NCBI GenBank assembly: GCA_002440665.1
Contig: DJUX01000039.1
Coordinates: 1 to 64,000 of the forward strand
Origin: Dechloromonas sp. UBA6271
GTDB taxonomy: Bacteria; Pseudomonadota; Gammaproteobacteria; Burkholderiales; Rhodocyclaceae
Direction: 5' to 3'
DNA: 64,000 nt
A program made the translations under genes and the position numbers. The notes under the pieces were generated by a model. It was not told where the DNA came from and did no database searches. It saw nothing but the letters and a program-made list of their open reading frames with translations. Positions 45,123 to 53,246 of the stretch are shown in pieces. How positions within the stretch are numbered: the stretch's first letter is position 1; every line of letters begins with the position of its first letter.

Positions 45123-46424
45123 TCAGGGCGCTTTCGGGTCGAGCCGGGTGACCAGCAGCTGGTCGATGCGATGATGGTCGACGTCGAGCACCTCGAAGCG
45201 GAAGCCGCCGTGGTCGACGCTTTCGGTTGGGCGCGGCACCTTGCGCAGCACGTACATCAGGAAGCCGGCGATGGTTTCGAACTGGTCGTCGTCGGGAAAG
45301 GGCGGAATGTCGAGCAGGGTTTCCAGGTCGCCGACCGGCGTCAGGCCATCGACCAGCCAGGAGTTTTCGTCGCGCCGGATGATCTGCGCCTCGTCCGAGG
45401 AATCGAGGGTTTCGCCGACCAGCGTGCTGGTCACGTCGTTGAGCGTGATCAGGCCGACGATCAGCGCATATTCGTTGATGATCAGCGCGAAATCCTCGCG
45501 CGCCGCCTTGAACTGCTTGAGGATTTCGCCGAGCGTCAGCGTTTCCGGCAGGATCAGCGCGCTGCGCAGCAGGCCCTCGGCCTTGAGCGACAGGGCTTCA
45601 CCGTTGAGGATGCGGTTCAGGATGTCCTTGGAATCGACGTAGCCGATGACCTCGTCGATATTGCCGGCGCACACCGGAAATTTGGCGTGCGGGTGGGCGC
45701 GCAGCCGGGCCTGGATTTCCGCCTCGCTCTCCTTGGTGTCGAGCCAGACGATGCTGTCGCGGGCGGTCATCGCCGATGGCGCGGTGCGGATATCCAGCTC
45801 GAACACGTTCTCGATCAGTTGATGTTCCTGTTGCGCGACGACACCGGCGTCCATGCCGGCCTGGGTCATGGCGACGATATCCGCCGGCGTGACATCGTCA
45901 GGACGGGTTTCGGGCAGGCCGAAGCGCGACATGATCAGGTTGGCGGCACCGTTGAAGGCCCAGACCAGCGGCGACAGCAGACGGATGCACAGCGCCATCG
46001 GGCCGGCGATGCGCAGGGCGATGGCCTCCGGCGCGACGATGGCGACGCGCTTGGGCAGCAGGTCGGCGAGCAGCACGAAGGACGCCGTAACCAGCACGAA
46101 GGAGAGGACGGAACCGAGCGTCGCCGCAGTGGCGGCGCTGCCGACGTAGGGCAGCAGCGTGCCGGAGAAGAACGGCCCGTAGGCTTCCTCGCCGAGAATG
46201 CCGCCGAGGATGGCGACGGCGTTGAGGCCGATCTGGATGGTGGTGAAGAAATGCCCGGGCTGCCGTTGCAGTTCCAGCACCGTGGCGGCCCGCGGGTCGC
46301 CGCTCGCGGCGAGTTGCTTCAGCTTGAGCTTGCGGGCGGCGGCCAGCGAAATCTCGGAGGTCGAACAGAAGGCGCTGATGGCGATCAGCAGCAGGATGAT
46401 CAGGGTATTTTCGAGCAATCCCAT
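45123..46424 (-). CDS. Hemolysin/CorC-family transporter (CNNM domain, CBS pair)
   Basis: A 433-residue protein with an N-terminal DUF21/CNNM membrane domain of four helices (1 to about 180), a tandem CBS pair (about 205-330, beginning MTARDSIVWLDTKES) and a C-terminal CorC/HlyC FAD-like domain (WLVDGLTPVGDLETLLDI). Relatives export or regulate magnesium and cobalt. The name hemolysin is historical. It is followed seven bases later by the spermidine-synthase-like gene. Confidence 0.9.
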   Translation of the reverse strand: MGLLENTLIILLLIAISAFCSTSEISLAAARKLKLKQLAASGDPRAATVLELQRQPGHFFTTIQIGLNAVAILGGILGEEAYGPFFSGTLLPYVGSAATAATLGSVLSFVLVTASFVLLADLLPKRVAIVAPEAIALRIAGPMALCIRLLSPLVWAFNGAANLIMSRFGLPETRPDDVTPADIVAMTQAGMDAGVVAQQEHQLIENVFELDIRTAPSAMTARDSIVWLDTKESEAEIQARLRAHPHAKFPVCAGNIDEVIGYVDSKDILNRILNGEALSLKAEGLLRSALILPETLTLGEILKQFKAAREDFALIINEYALIVGLITLNDVTSTLVGETLDSSDEAQIIRRDENSWLVDGLTPVGDLETLLDIPPFPDDDQFETIAGFLMYVLRKVPRPTESVDHGGFRFEVLDVDHHRIDQLLVTRLDPKAP

Positions 46425-46455
46425 CGGGCGCTCCGCAGTGCTTGATGACTGCGTA

Positions 46456-47343
46456 TTATCCGCGATCCCGGTACTTTTCCCACATGCTCCAGCTGAAAAC
46501 GAACAGCCCGAGCCAGATCAGGCCGAAGCTGACCAGCCGCGCCGGCTGCAGCGGCTCGCCGAAGAGCCAGACGGCGGTGAGGAATTGCAGCGTTGGGTTG
46601 ATGTACATCAGCATGCCGACGGTGGCTAGGTCGAGGCGCTGCGTGGCGGCGGCAAAGGCCATCAGCGGCAGGGCGGTGAGGATGCCGGCGCCAATCAGCA
46701 GAGTTGCGGTCGACGCGTCGTGGAGGGCAAAAACCATATGCCCGTGCTGCGCCTGCCAGAGCGCGTAGAGGCCGCACAGCGGCAGCATGGCCAGGGTTTC
46801 CAGCCACAGTCCGGACAGCGCATCGACCGGCACCTGCTTGCGCACCAGCCCGTAGCAGCCGAAGGTGGCGGCGAGGAAGAGCGATACCCAGGGCAGGCTG
46901 CCGAGGGTGAAGATCTCGTTGGCCAGCGCCGCCAGCGCCAAAGCGACGGATATCCATTCGAGCCGGTTGAGGCGCTCCTTCAGCACGACGAGGCCGAGCA
47001 GCACATTGACCAGCGGCGTCAGGAAATAGCCGAGGCTGGAGGCGACCACCTGGCGGTTGGCGACGGCCCACAGGAACATCAGCCAGTTGCTGCCGACCAG
47101 AAGCGCGGCGAGTGCCAGCATGGCGAACTGGCGCGGCGTGCGGAAGACCGCCAGTACGTTGCGCCAGCGGCGGCGCAGGGTGAGTAGCAGACCGACGAAG
47201 ACGCAGGCCCAGACGGCACGGTTGCTGAGGATGTCGAGCGGCGAGACGTGCCCGAGCTGGCGGAAGAAAAGCGGAAAGAAGCCCCAGATGCCGTAGGCGA
47301 TCAGGCCGAAGCCGATGCCGGCCAGATGGCGGTTGGCGCCCAT
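46456..47343 (-). CDS. rarD: EamA-family permease RarD
   Basis: A 295-residue drug/metabolite transporter with ten predicted helices. The opening (GIGFGLIAYGIWGFFPLFFRQLGHVSPLDILSNR) and NWLMFLWAVANRQVVASSLGYFLTPLVNVLLG match RarD, named for chloramphenicol sensitivity; its natural substrate is unclear. Next to it on the same strand is a DUF599 gene four bases upstream of its start. Confidence 0.9.
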   Translation of the reverse strand: MGANRHLAGIGFGLIAYGIWGFFPLFFRQLGHVSPLDILSNRAVWACVFVGLLLTLRRRWRNVLAVFRTPRQFAMLALAALLVGSNWLMFLWAVANRQVVASSLGYFLTPLVNVLLGLVVLKERLNRLEWISVALALAALANEIFTLGSLPWVSLFLAATFGCYGLVRKQVPVDALSGLWLETLAMLPLCGLYALWQAQHGHMVFALHDASTATLLIGAGILTALPLMAFAAATQRLDLATVGMLMYINPTLQFLTAVWLFGEPLQPARLVSFGLIWLGLFVFSWSMWEKYRDRG

Positions 47344-47347
47344 CGGC

Positions 47348-48040
47348 TCAGTTCTGGTCGCGCAGGATGTGGAGCGCCGCCGAACGGTAGTCGCGCCGGT
47401 AGAGCACGATCAGCACGGCCAGCGCCAGCACGGCGAGGGCGATCGGGTTGAGCAGCCAGCCCGATGCCGCGAGGCCGAAATAATAGGCGCGGATGCCGCG
47501 GTTGAAATCGTCGCCGGCCAGGTTGTTGGCCCCGGCCAGCCGGTGGGCGTAAGTGTCGATGCCCGGCTCGCCGGCCTTGCCCAGCGGTGCCGCGCCGACG
47601 AGTATGGAGAGCAGGTTGAACTGGCGCAGCGACCAGGTGAATTTGAAATAGGCGAAGACGAAGGAGGCGAGCAGCAGCATCAGCTTGATCTCCAGCAGTT
47701 CGCGGTTGCCGGAGCCGCCGAACGGCAGGTCGGCGGTGAAGCTGAGCAGCCGGTCGGCGGCGCCAAGGGCGGCGACGAGGCCGGCGATGATGTAGATGGT
47801 GGTGTTGGCGTAGAAGGAAACGCTGGTCATCAGGTTGCCGATCAGCGTCGAGTCCATGACCCGGACGTCGCGCTCCAGCATGCGGTACGCCCATTGCAGG
47901 CGGTAATTCTGGCTGGTGCGGATCAGCCCGACCGCGCCCCAGTGGCTGTGTTCGGAGAACCACGCGTAGCCGCCCCAGCAGGCGAAGAAAATGGCCAGAG
48001 AAATCCAGTCGACCGCAGCAAGGTGGGGAAGGGCATGCAT
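47348..48040 (-). CDS. DUF599 family membrane protein
   Basis: A protein of about 230 residues with four membrane helices and the DUF599 pattern: DWISLAIFFACWGGYAWF, then MLERDVRVMDSTLIGNLMTSVSFYANTTI and the late FNRGIRAYYFGLAASGWLLNP. ATG 48040 begins the conserved part. An in-frame start at 48097 would add 19 polar residues and is less likely. No function is established for the family. It lies just upstream of rarD on the same strand. Confidence 0.85.
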   Translation of the reverse strand: MHALPHLAAVDWISLAIFFACWGGYAWFSEHSHWGAVGLIRTSQNYRLQWAYRMLERDVRVMDSTLIGNLMTSVSFYANTTIYIIAGLVAALGAADRLLSFTADLPFGGSGNRELLEIKLMLLLASFVFAYFKFTWSLRQFNLLSILVGAAPLGKAGEPGIDTYAHRLAGANNLAGDDFNRGIRAYYFGLAASGWLLNPIALAVLALAVLIVLYRRDYRSAALHILRDQN

Positions 48041-48172
48041 GCCGGCATCTTGCCATATCCGGCGCCCAGCGGGCAGCGGGGAATCCTGGAGCGGCAAAGC
48101 CTTCCCATTTAGGCCAGATTGGGGAATGATGTATTTTCTCTGACAGCGTTTTCATGAATCGAGGCCCCACCG

Positions 48173-49315
48173 ATGATGGAACGACTGCATCCCCTGACCC
48201 TGAGTTTCCGCGACCCGGAAGCCGAGTGCGCTTTTGCCGAACATTCCTTGGCACGAATGCGCCTGCAGGGGCGGGCGGCGATCCTGGTCGGGACTTTCGT
48301 CTACCTGTTCTACGGCGTGCTCGATCCGTGGCTGGTGCCACCCGAGTACCAGGCGACCGTGTGGACCATCCGCCTAGCGATCCTCAGCGTGCCGGCGGCG
48401 GTCTTCCTGCTCACCTTCCACCCGGCTTTCGCGCGCTTCAACCACTTGCCCCTGGCATTGACCGGACTCGCAGCTGCTTACGGGCTGATCGCCGTTCTCT
48501 GGTTCCTGCCGCTGGACTCGATTTCCTATTTCTACCCCGGGCTGGTGCTGTCGACTTTCTATACGTACAACTTCATCGGCACTCGCTTTATCTATGCGCT
48601 GGTCGTCGACATTGTCGTGATCCTTACCTATGGCGTGGTGTTCGGCTATCTGCGGGAGTTTCCACCGCATGTGCTGTTCAGCCATTGCTTCTTCATCCTT
48701 TCCGCCAACCTGATCGGCGGCGGCGCCGGCTATCTGGCCGAATACCAGCGCCGCCAGTTGTTTGTCCGCGAAACCGAGCTCGATCTCGAGCGCAAGCACC
48801 ATCTCGAACGCTCGCTGCACGACCGCCTGACCGGCCTGCCCAACCGCGAACTGCTGGAGGACCGCATCGCTCAGTTGCTGGCCCGTGGGCGCCGCGACAG
48901 CGGCTGCCATGCGGGCCTCTATATCGATCTTGACGGCTTCAAGGCGATCAACGACACGCTCGGGCATGACCAGGGCGATGCCGTTCTGTGCGATGTGGCG
49001 CGCCGCCTGGTCGGAACGGTGCGCCTGACGGACACGGTGTCGCGCCTAGGCGGCGACGAGTTTTTCGTGCTGGCCCATGATGTCGATACAAGGGATGGGG
49101 CTGCGCATCTGGCGGAAAAATTGCTCACTTGCGTCGAGCAGCCGCTTGTCGGCTTGCCGGTGGCTAGCAGCCTCAGCGCCAGCATCGGCATCTGCATTTT
49201 CCATGGGGGTGACAAGGGCTGTGACGACCCTCAGGAAATCATCCGCCATGCCGACCGGGCGATGTATCGGGCCAAGCTCGGAGGCAAGAATCGCTACGCC
49301 TTTGCGGCCATCTGA
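48173..49315 (+). CDS. Membrane-bound diguanylate cyclase
   Basis: A 380-residue protein with about six membrane helices in the first 190 residues, a short helical linker (191-215) and a GGDEF domain. The catalytic GGDEF is at residues 293-297, with DRLTGLPNRELLEDRI at the domain start. Arg284-Leu-Thr-Asp287, five residues before GGDEF, is an inhibitory I-site, so the enzyme should be product-inhibited. It makes cyclic di-GMP, which usually promotes exopolysaccharide and biofilm. ATG 48176 is an alternative start. The membrane part would be a sensor for an unknown signal. Confidence 0.92.
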   Translation: MMERLHPLTLSFRDPEAECAFAEHSLARMRLQGRAAILVGTFVYLFYGVLDPWLVPPEYQATVWTIRLAILSVPAAVFLLTFHPAFARFNHLPLALTGLAAAYGLIAVLWFLPLDSISYFYPGLVLSTFYTYNFIGTRFIYALVVDIVVILTYGVVFGYLREFPPHVLFSHCFFILSANLIGGGAGYLAEYQRRQLFVRETELDLERKHHLERSLHDRLTGLPNRELLEDRIAQLLARGRRDSGCHAGLYIDLDGFKAINDTLGHDQGDAVLCDVARRLVGTVRLTDTVSRLGGDEFFVLAHDVDTRDGAAHLAEKLLTCVEQPLVGLPVASSLSASIGICIFHGGDKGCDDPQEIIRHADRAMYRAKLGGKNRYAFAAI

Positions 49316-49391
49316 TGCATTTGCCGGTGTGGTTCGACAAGCCGGGAGCGCGCAGTTATGCTCGCTGCCTTTGCCAATTCAGGGAGAAATC

Positions 49392-49706
49392 ATGGGGCAA
49401 GCGAAACAGCGCGGTAGCGTCGAGCAGCGCATTGCGCAGGCACAGGCCAAAATCGAGGCGACACGGCCGGAAAAGCTGGTCTGCAACGGCTGCGGCGCCA
49501 ATGTGACGACGATTCACCCCGTCAGCACGCGCGGCATGCCGGGCGTCGAGGCGATCTGGCTCGGCCAGTGCGATTGTGGGCAGACAACCTTTGCCGCCAG
49601 CGGCAAGCCGGAAGCGGTGCAAGCCTTCTTCGATGCCTTGAGCGCCGATGCCGAACTGACGCTCGGCAGCCAAAGCCGCGACGGCACAAAGCACGAAACG
49701 GCGTGA
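49392..49706 (+). CDS. Small zinc-ribbon-like hypothetical protein
   Basis: A 104-residue protein with a charged N-terminal helix (QRGSVEQRIAQAQAKIEA) and two cysteine pairs, CNGCG and CDCG, about 40 residues apart, suggesting one metal-binding ribbon. ATG 49392 is preferred: it has the ribosome site AGGGAGAAA. Longer in-frame readings overlap the preceding gene. Function unknown. Confidence 0.72.
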   Translation: MGQAKQRGSVEQRIAQAQAKIEATRPEKLVCNGCGANVTTIHPVSTRGMPGVEAIWLGQCDCGQTTFAASGKPEAVQAFFDALSADAELTLGSQSRDGTKHETA

Positions 49707-49722
49707 GCCGGCGCCGGGCAGC

Positions 49723-50223
49723 TCAGCGCGAGTTGCGCGGGGCGTTAGGCACCTTGTAGAGATCGACCGGCTTGCCCGGCCTCGGCTGCGGGGTGGGGTC
49801 ATCCGGATACCCGGGCCGCGGCGGTCGCGCATGCGGCGGAATGTAACCGCCGCCATACGTCGGCACCGGTACATAGACCGTTTCCGGCTGTTTGCTGGCC
49901 CGGCGCTCGCGTTCGAGTTCGCGCTCCCGCGCCCGGCGCTCCTCGGCTTCTCCGGCCCGGCGCTGGGCCTGCAACTGGTCGGCACGCTGGCGCTGGCGCT
50001 CGGCATTGCGCTCAGCCTGTTCGCGCGTGGCTTCGGGCACGGCTTCGTCGTGCACCGTCCGCACCGTGCTGCTGCCGCCCGTGCACGGTTCGCTGGAAAT
50101 CTGCGTGCTGCCATCCGGTTTGCGGCACTTGTAGGCCTCGGCCTGGGCCGGCAGGGCGACGGCGAGTAGCGGGAGCAACAACAGAGCGGAGTAATTGGGC
50201 TTCATGTCTGATTTATAGCGCAA
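49723..50223 (-). CDS. Secreted DUF4124-type protein with Arg/Glu-rich helix
   Basis: A 166-residue protein with a signal peptide (LLLLPLLAVALPAQAEA), then a short DUF4124-like start (YKCRKPDGSTQISSEPCTGG with two cysteines that likely pair), a long charged helix rich in Arg and Glu (about 70-112), and a Pro/Gly-rich tail. Such proteins are common and uncharacterised in betaproteobacteria; a periplasmic location is expected. ATG 50205 (MKPNYS) is an equally good start. Convergent with the zinc-ribbon gene. Confidence 0.75.
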   Translation of the reverse strand: MRYKSDMKPNYSALLLLPLLAVALPAQAEAYKCRKPDGSTQISSEPCTGGSSTVRTVHDEAVPEATREQAERNAERQRQRADQLQAQRRAGEAEERRARERELERERRASKQPETVYVPVPTYGGGYIPPHARPPRPGYPDDPTPQPRPGKPVDLYKVPNAPRNSR

Positions 50224-50268
50224 GCCAGCGAAAATGGGGAGCCGGACCAGTGCCGCAAGTGGGTCCGC

Positions 50269-51927
50269 TCAGCGTTCCTTGCCGCCCATCACCCCCCACA
50301 GGGCGCGGAATTTTCCGGTAAAGCCCAGGCGTTCGTCGGACAGGGCTTCGAGGAAGTCCGACAGGCGCTTCGAGCGGGCGACGGCAAAGAGCACCAGGCC
50401 GACGAAGAAGCTGGTCGCGACCAGTCCATGCAGCAGCCGCTCGCCGGCCGGCCCCTCGCCTAAAACGATGATGTTCATGCCGAAATAGCCGGTGGTCACG
50501 GTGGCGATCAGGCCGAGAATGGTGATCACGGTCAGCCGGACGACGGTGTTCGATTGCCGGCGCTGGGAGTCGCTGTCGAGGTAATGGCTCATCTCGCGGA
50601 TTTCGTCGCGCACGTCGTCGTACATCGCGTCGTTGTGCAGGTGGTTCGAGCACATCCGGTACATGCTCTGCACGTGTGGCCGCTCAGATAGTTCGTGGAA
50701 CCAGTAGCGGTGCGTGAAGCGCAGGAAGGTCTCGAAATTGGCGCGGATGCGGCGCTTGAAGCGGCGCACAGACATGTCGTTGCGGATGTCGAGATCGTTC
50801 ACGGCATCGACCAGCACTTCCGAAAACGCAAGCAACGCGGCGCGATGCAGGTGGGCGATCAGGAAGACGACGAAATACTGGTGACGGAACTGGGCCAGCA
50901 CGCCGCGCTCGCTATCGACGAAAAACGGGAAGGCCGCATCGCCGACGACGGTGAAGGTGTTGCCGGTGCACATGAAGCGCGTGTTCGGCCCGGCCGCGCT
51001 GTCCGTCCAGAAACGGTCCTGGCAGAAGCGTTTTTCAAATTCGATGACGCCCGGCTCATTGACCGGCAGGGTTTCGTTCGGGTGCAGCGTGCTGGCGAAG
51101 CCGATGCGCACCCACTCCTCGCGGCTCAGGGTGCGCGGATCGTCCACGGCCAGGAAGGCCATGACCGGCATGCGCTGGTATTCGATGAGCCGGTAACGCA
51201 GGTCGCCGGCTTCGTCGGAATGCGACAGCATCATCGGCCGCAGCAGGCTGGCCCAATGCTCGGAAACGCAGGGGCTGCGGTGCTCGCAGACGTAGCCCAG
51301 GTATTTCTCGCGCTTCTCGGCGTCGGAACGGGCGACGACCTGGCCATCGACGCCGATCCACTCGGCCAGATAGACGTTGTGCAGCCCCTCGCCGCCCTCC
51401 TCCCAGCCCGACGGATAGGCGCGGCCGAAACGGAAAAGGATGTCGCGCATGGTGTCGAGCGGCAGGGTGTTGGCGCGCACCTCGGGGTTGAGCAGCACGA
51501 CGTCGAGATCGTGGAAGAAATAGAGGTCGAGATGGACGATGTCCAGTTCAACCGGTCCTTGCCCCTTGCGTAGCGTCAGGCGTAGCCGAGCGATGTCCTT
51601 GCGCCGGAAGACATGCATCGGCGAACCGCCCGGCGGGTCGTCCGCCGCCGAATGGCGCGAACGTCCCTCGCCGTAGAGAAAACGCTGGACGTAGGGCAGG
51701 AAGGAGACGAATTCCCGGTAATGGCGCTCCTTGAACTGGCTGGCGTCCTCCATGAACTCGTCGTCGATCCGCCGCCACGGATGCGTCTCGGTGCAGGACT
51801 CGAAAACCTCCCAGTGCCGTCCCTCGACGCCGTCGACGGCCAATGCTTCGAGTTGCAGCGGCCAGACCAGGCTGGCGTGGAACAAGCGAACGCGGTCATC
51901 GTCGTGAGGGCTGGGTTGCACGGACAC
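50269..51927 (-). CDS. CorA-like divalent cation transporter family protein
   Basis: A 552-residue protein with a large N-terminal soluble region (about 460 residues) and two C-terminal membrane helices. The first helix ends with the CorA signature YFGMNI (Gly-Met-Asn). The N-terminal part is much longer than that of CorA (usually about 250-300 residues before the helices) and is rich in aromatic and charged residues. The helical segment preceding the first membrane helix matches the CorA stalk helix. Mg2+, Co2+ or Zn2+ transport is inferred from the motif. Confidence 0.8.
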   Translation of the reverse strand: MSVQPSPHDDDRVRLFHASLVWPLQLEALAVDGVEGRHWEVFESCTETHPWRRIDDEFMEDASQFKERHYREFVSFLPYVQRFLYGEGRSRHSAADDPPGGSPMHVFRRKDIARLRLTLRKGQGPVELDIVHLDLYFFHDLDVVLLNPEVRANTLPLDTMRDILFRFGRAYPSGWEEGGEGLHNVYLAEWIGVDGQVVARSDAEKREKYLGYVCEHRSPCVSEHWASLLRPMMLSHSDEAGDLRYRLIEYQRMPVMAFLAVDDPRTLSREEWVRIGFASTLHPNETLPVNEPGVIEFEKRFCQDRFWTDSAAGPNTRFMCTGNTFTVVGDAAFPFFVDSERGVLAQFRHQYFVVFLIAHLHRAALLAFSEVLVDAVNDLDIRNDMSVRRFKRRIRANFETFLRFTHRYWFHELSERPHVQSMYRMCSNHLHNDAMYDDVRDEIREMSHYLDSDSQRRQSNTVVRLTVITILGLIATVTTGYFGMNIIVLGEGPAGERLLHGLVATSFFVGLVLFAVARSKRLSDFLEALSDERLGFTGKFRALWGVMGGKER

Positions 51928-52132
51928 CGGGTTTTCCTATGCTGATCTGGACTTGGCCACATTCTAGTGCCATGTCGGCTCCGGGTTCATGCTGATTCGC
52001 TATCGTTCAGGCTGATCTGAACACAAGGTTCCCGGAACTCGCATGACGAGGGCTGTCGAACGCAATGTGACCTGCCATTGCCGTCATTGCAACATGGCAC
52101 CCGGCGTTTCGGGTGGGTAAAGGAGGTCGATC

Positions 52133-52740
52133 ATGTTGATGTCCCACATTCCCGCAATGCTCGTTTCCGAAAAGACCGGCTGGGAAGAAATCGATCGTTC
52201 GCGTTTCTCGTCCCGCTGGTTCTTCAAGTGCCTGGTGCTGCCCATGTCGCTGTTGCCGCCGGTGCTTTATGCCTTTGCCGAGTTGGTTCACCCGGGTGCC
52301 GTTTTCCCGTTGTCGGTGCCGGCCCTGACGCCGATGCAGCTGATCGTCTCGGGTATCGTCTTCTATGTCGCCCAGTTGCTGATGCTCGGCTACATGGCCA
52401 TGCTCATCCAGCGCATGTCGCTGGTCCGCGACCATGATCCGGGTTATGACAGTGCCTACGCGCTGGCTGCCATCGCCCCGGTGCCACTGTGGCTCGCTTC
52501 GCTGTCGCTGCTGGTTCCCAGCCTCACCTTCGTTGTCGCCATCGGGGCAGCGGCCTGGGTGGCGTCGATTCTGCTGATCCGGCACGGGTCCGCCCCTTGC
52601 TCCACATCGGCGACGAAAAGACTGTTCACTACGTTGCCAACGTGGTGACTGGTGCTGGCATTCTCGCCCGGGTCGGCCTGCTGGTGGTCAGTGCGATGGT
52701 TCTCAGCATCCTGCTGGGGTTCTGGTCGGCAATGTTGTAA
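52133..52740 (+). pseudogene. Yip1-like membrane protein interrupted by one-base deletion
   Basis: A membrane protein with five or six helices. It starts at ATG 52133 after a perfect ribosome site (AAGGAGG) and reads well to about residue 152 (SILLIRHG). There the frame changes: the first frame continues into a short nonsense tail ending at 52648. The second frame continues the protein (VRPLLHIGDEKTVHYVANVV, then a final hydrophobic helix) to the stop at 52740. Restoring one G to the GGG at 52586-52588 would join both into a protein of about 203 residues. It could be a real frameshift or an error in a short G run. Confidence 0.75.
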
Positions 52741-53023
52741 AACGCTGGGTTGCGCCGCCGCCCGCGTGCGCCTTGCCTTGCGCCTGCATCAGTCTGACAT
52801 TCAGTACCAGATTCTCCAGCACCAGCTTGGCGGTCACCGCCAGCAACATCGTCTGGCGGTTTTCTTCGCCGAGTTGCGCGGACTGTTCGGCGATATCGCA
52901 GATATGGCTACATACCAGCAGACGTAGTTCGTCTTCGTCGTAGGGCAGATCACCGTAGTCGATCGGGTCTTCGACTTCGATTTCGCGGATCAGATCGGCA
53001 AGACCAGTACTGGTGATATTCAT
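52703..53023 (-). CDS. Small acidic hypothetical protein
   Basis: A 106-residue protein beginning MNITSTGLADLIREIEVEDPIDYGDLPYDEDEL, strongly acidic at the N-terminus, then a helical region (LLAVTAKLVLENLVLNVRLM). There is no membrane helix and no known motif. Its ribosome site (AAAGAGGTG just before the ATG on this strand) supports it. Its 3' end overlaps the end of the Yip1-like gene tail to tail by 38 bases. Function unknown. Confidence 0.7.
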   Translation of the reverse strand: MNITSTGLADLIREIEVEDPIDYGDLPYDEDELRLLVCSHICDIAEQSAQLGEENRQTMLLAVTAKLVLENLVLNVRLMQAQGKAHAGGGATQRFTTLPTRTPAGC

Positions 53024-53246
53024 GACACCTCTTTCGGATATTTTCCGGGTTCATCGGCTAGGGCCGCGATTTTGCCGAAAAGATCGCGTACCTCGCCATC
53101 CGCAAGACCATCACCATTGCAGCGCAGCCCACCCGAAAAATGAGTGCCGGAAAAAAAGCGTTCCCGCAGGCGGCATTTGAAGTTCAGAATATACAAATAG
53201 CCGCAGCATGCGATTGCGGTCGTTAAAAAGTGGGAGGAGCGAGCAT

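Noticed and set aside
43892..45151. A 419-residue plus-strand frame opposite the spermidine-synthase-like gene
   Set aside because: Gln/Glu/Arg/Asp-rich reading of a GC-rich antisense strand; no motif.
45171..46445. A 424-residue plus-strand frame opposite the CorC-type gene
   Set aside because: Same kind of antisense shadow; the minus-strand gene has clear CNNM, CBS and CorC domains.
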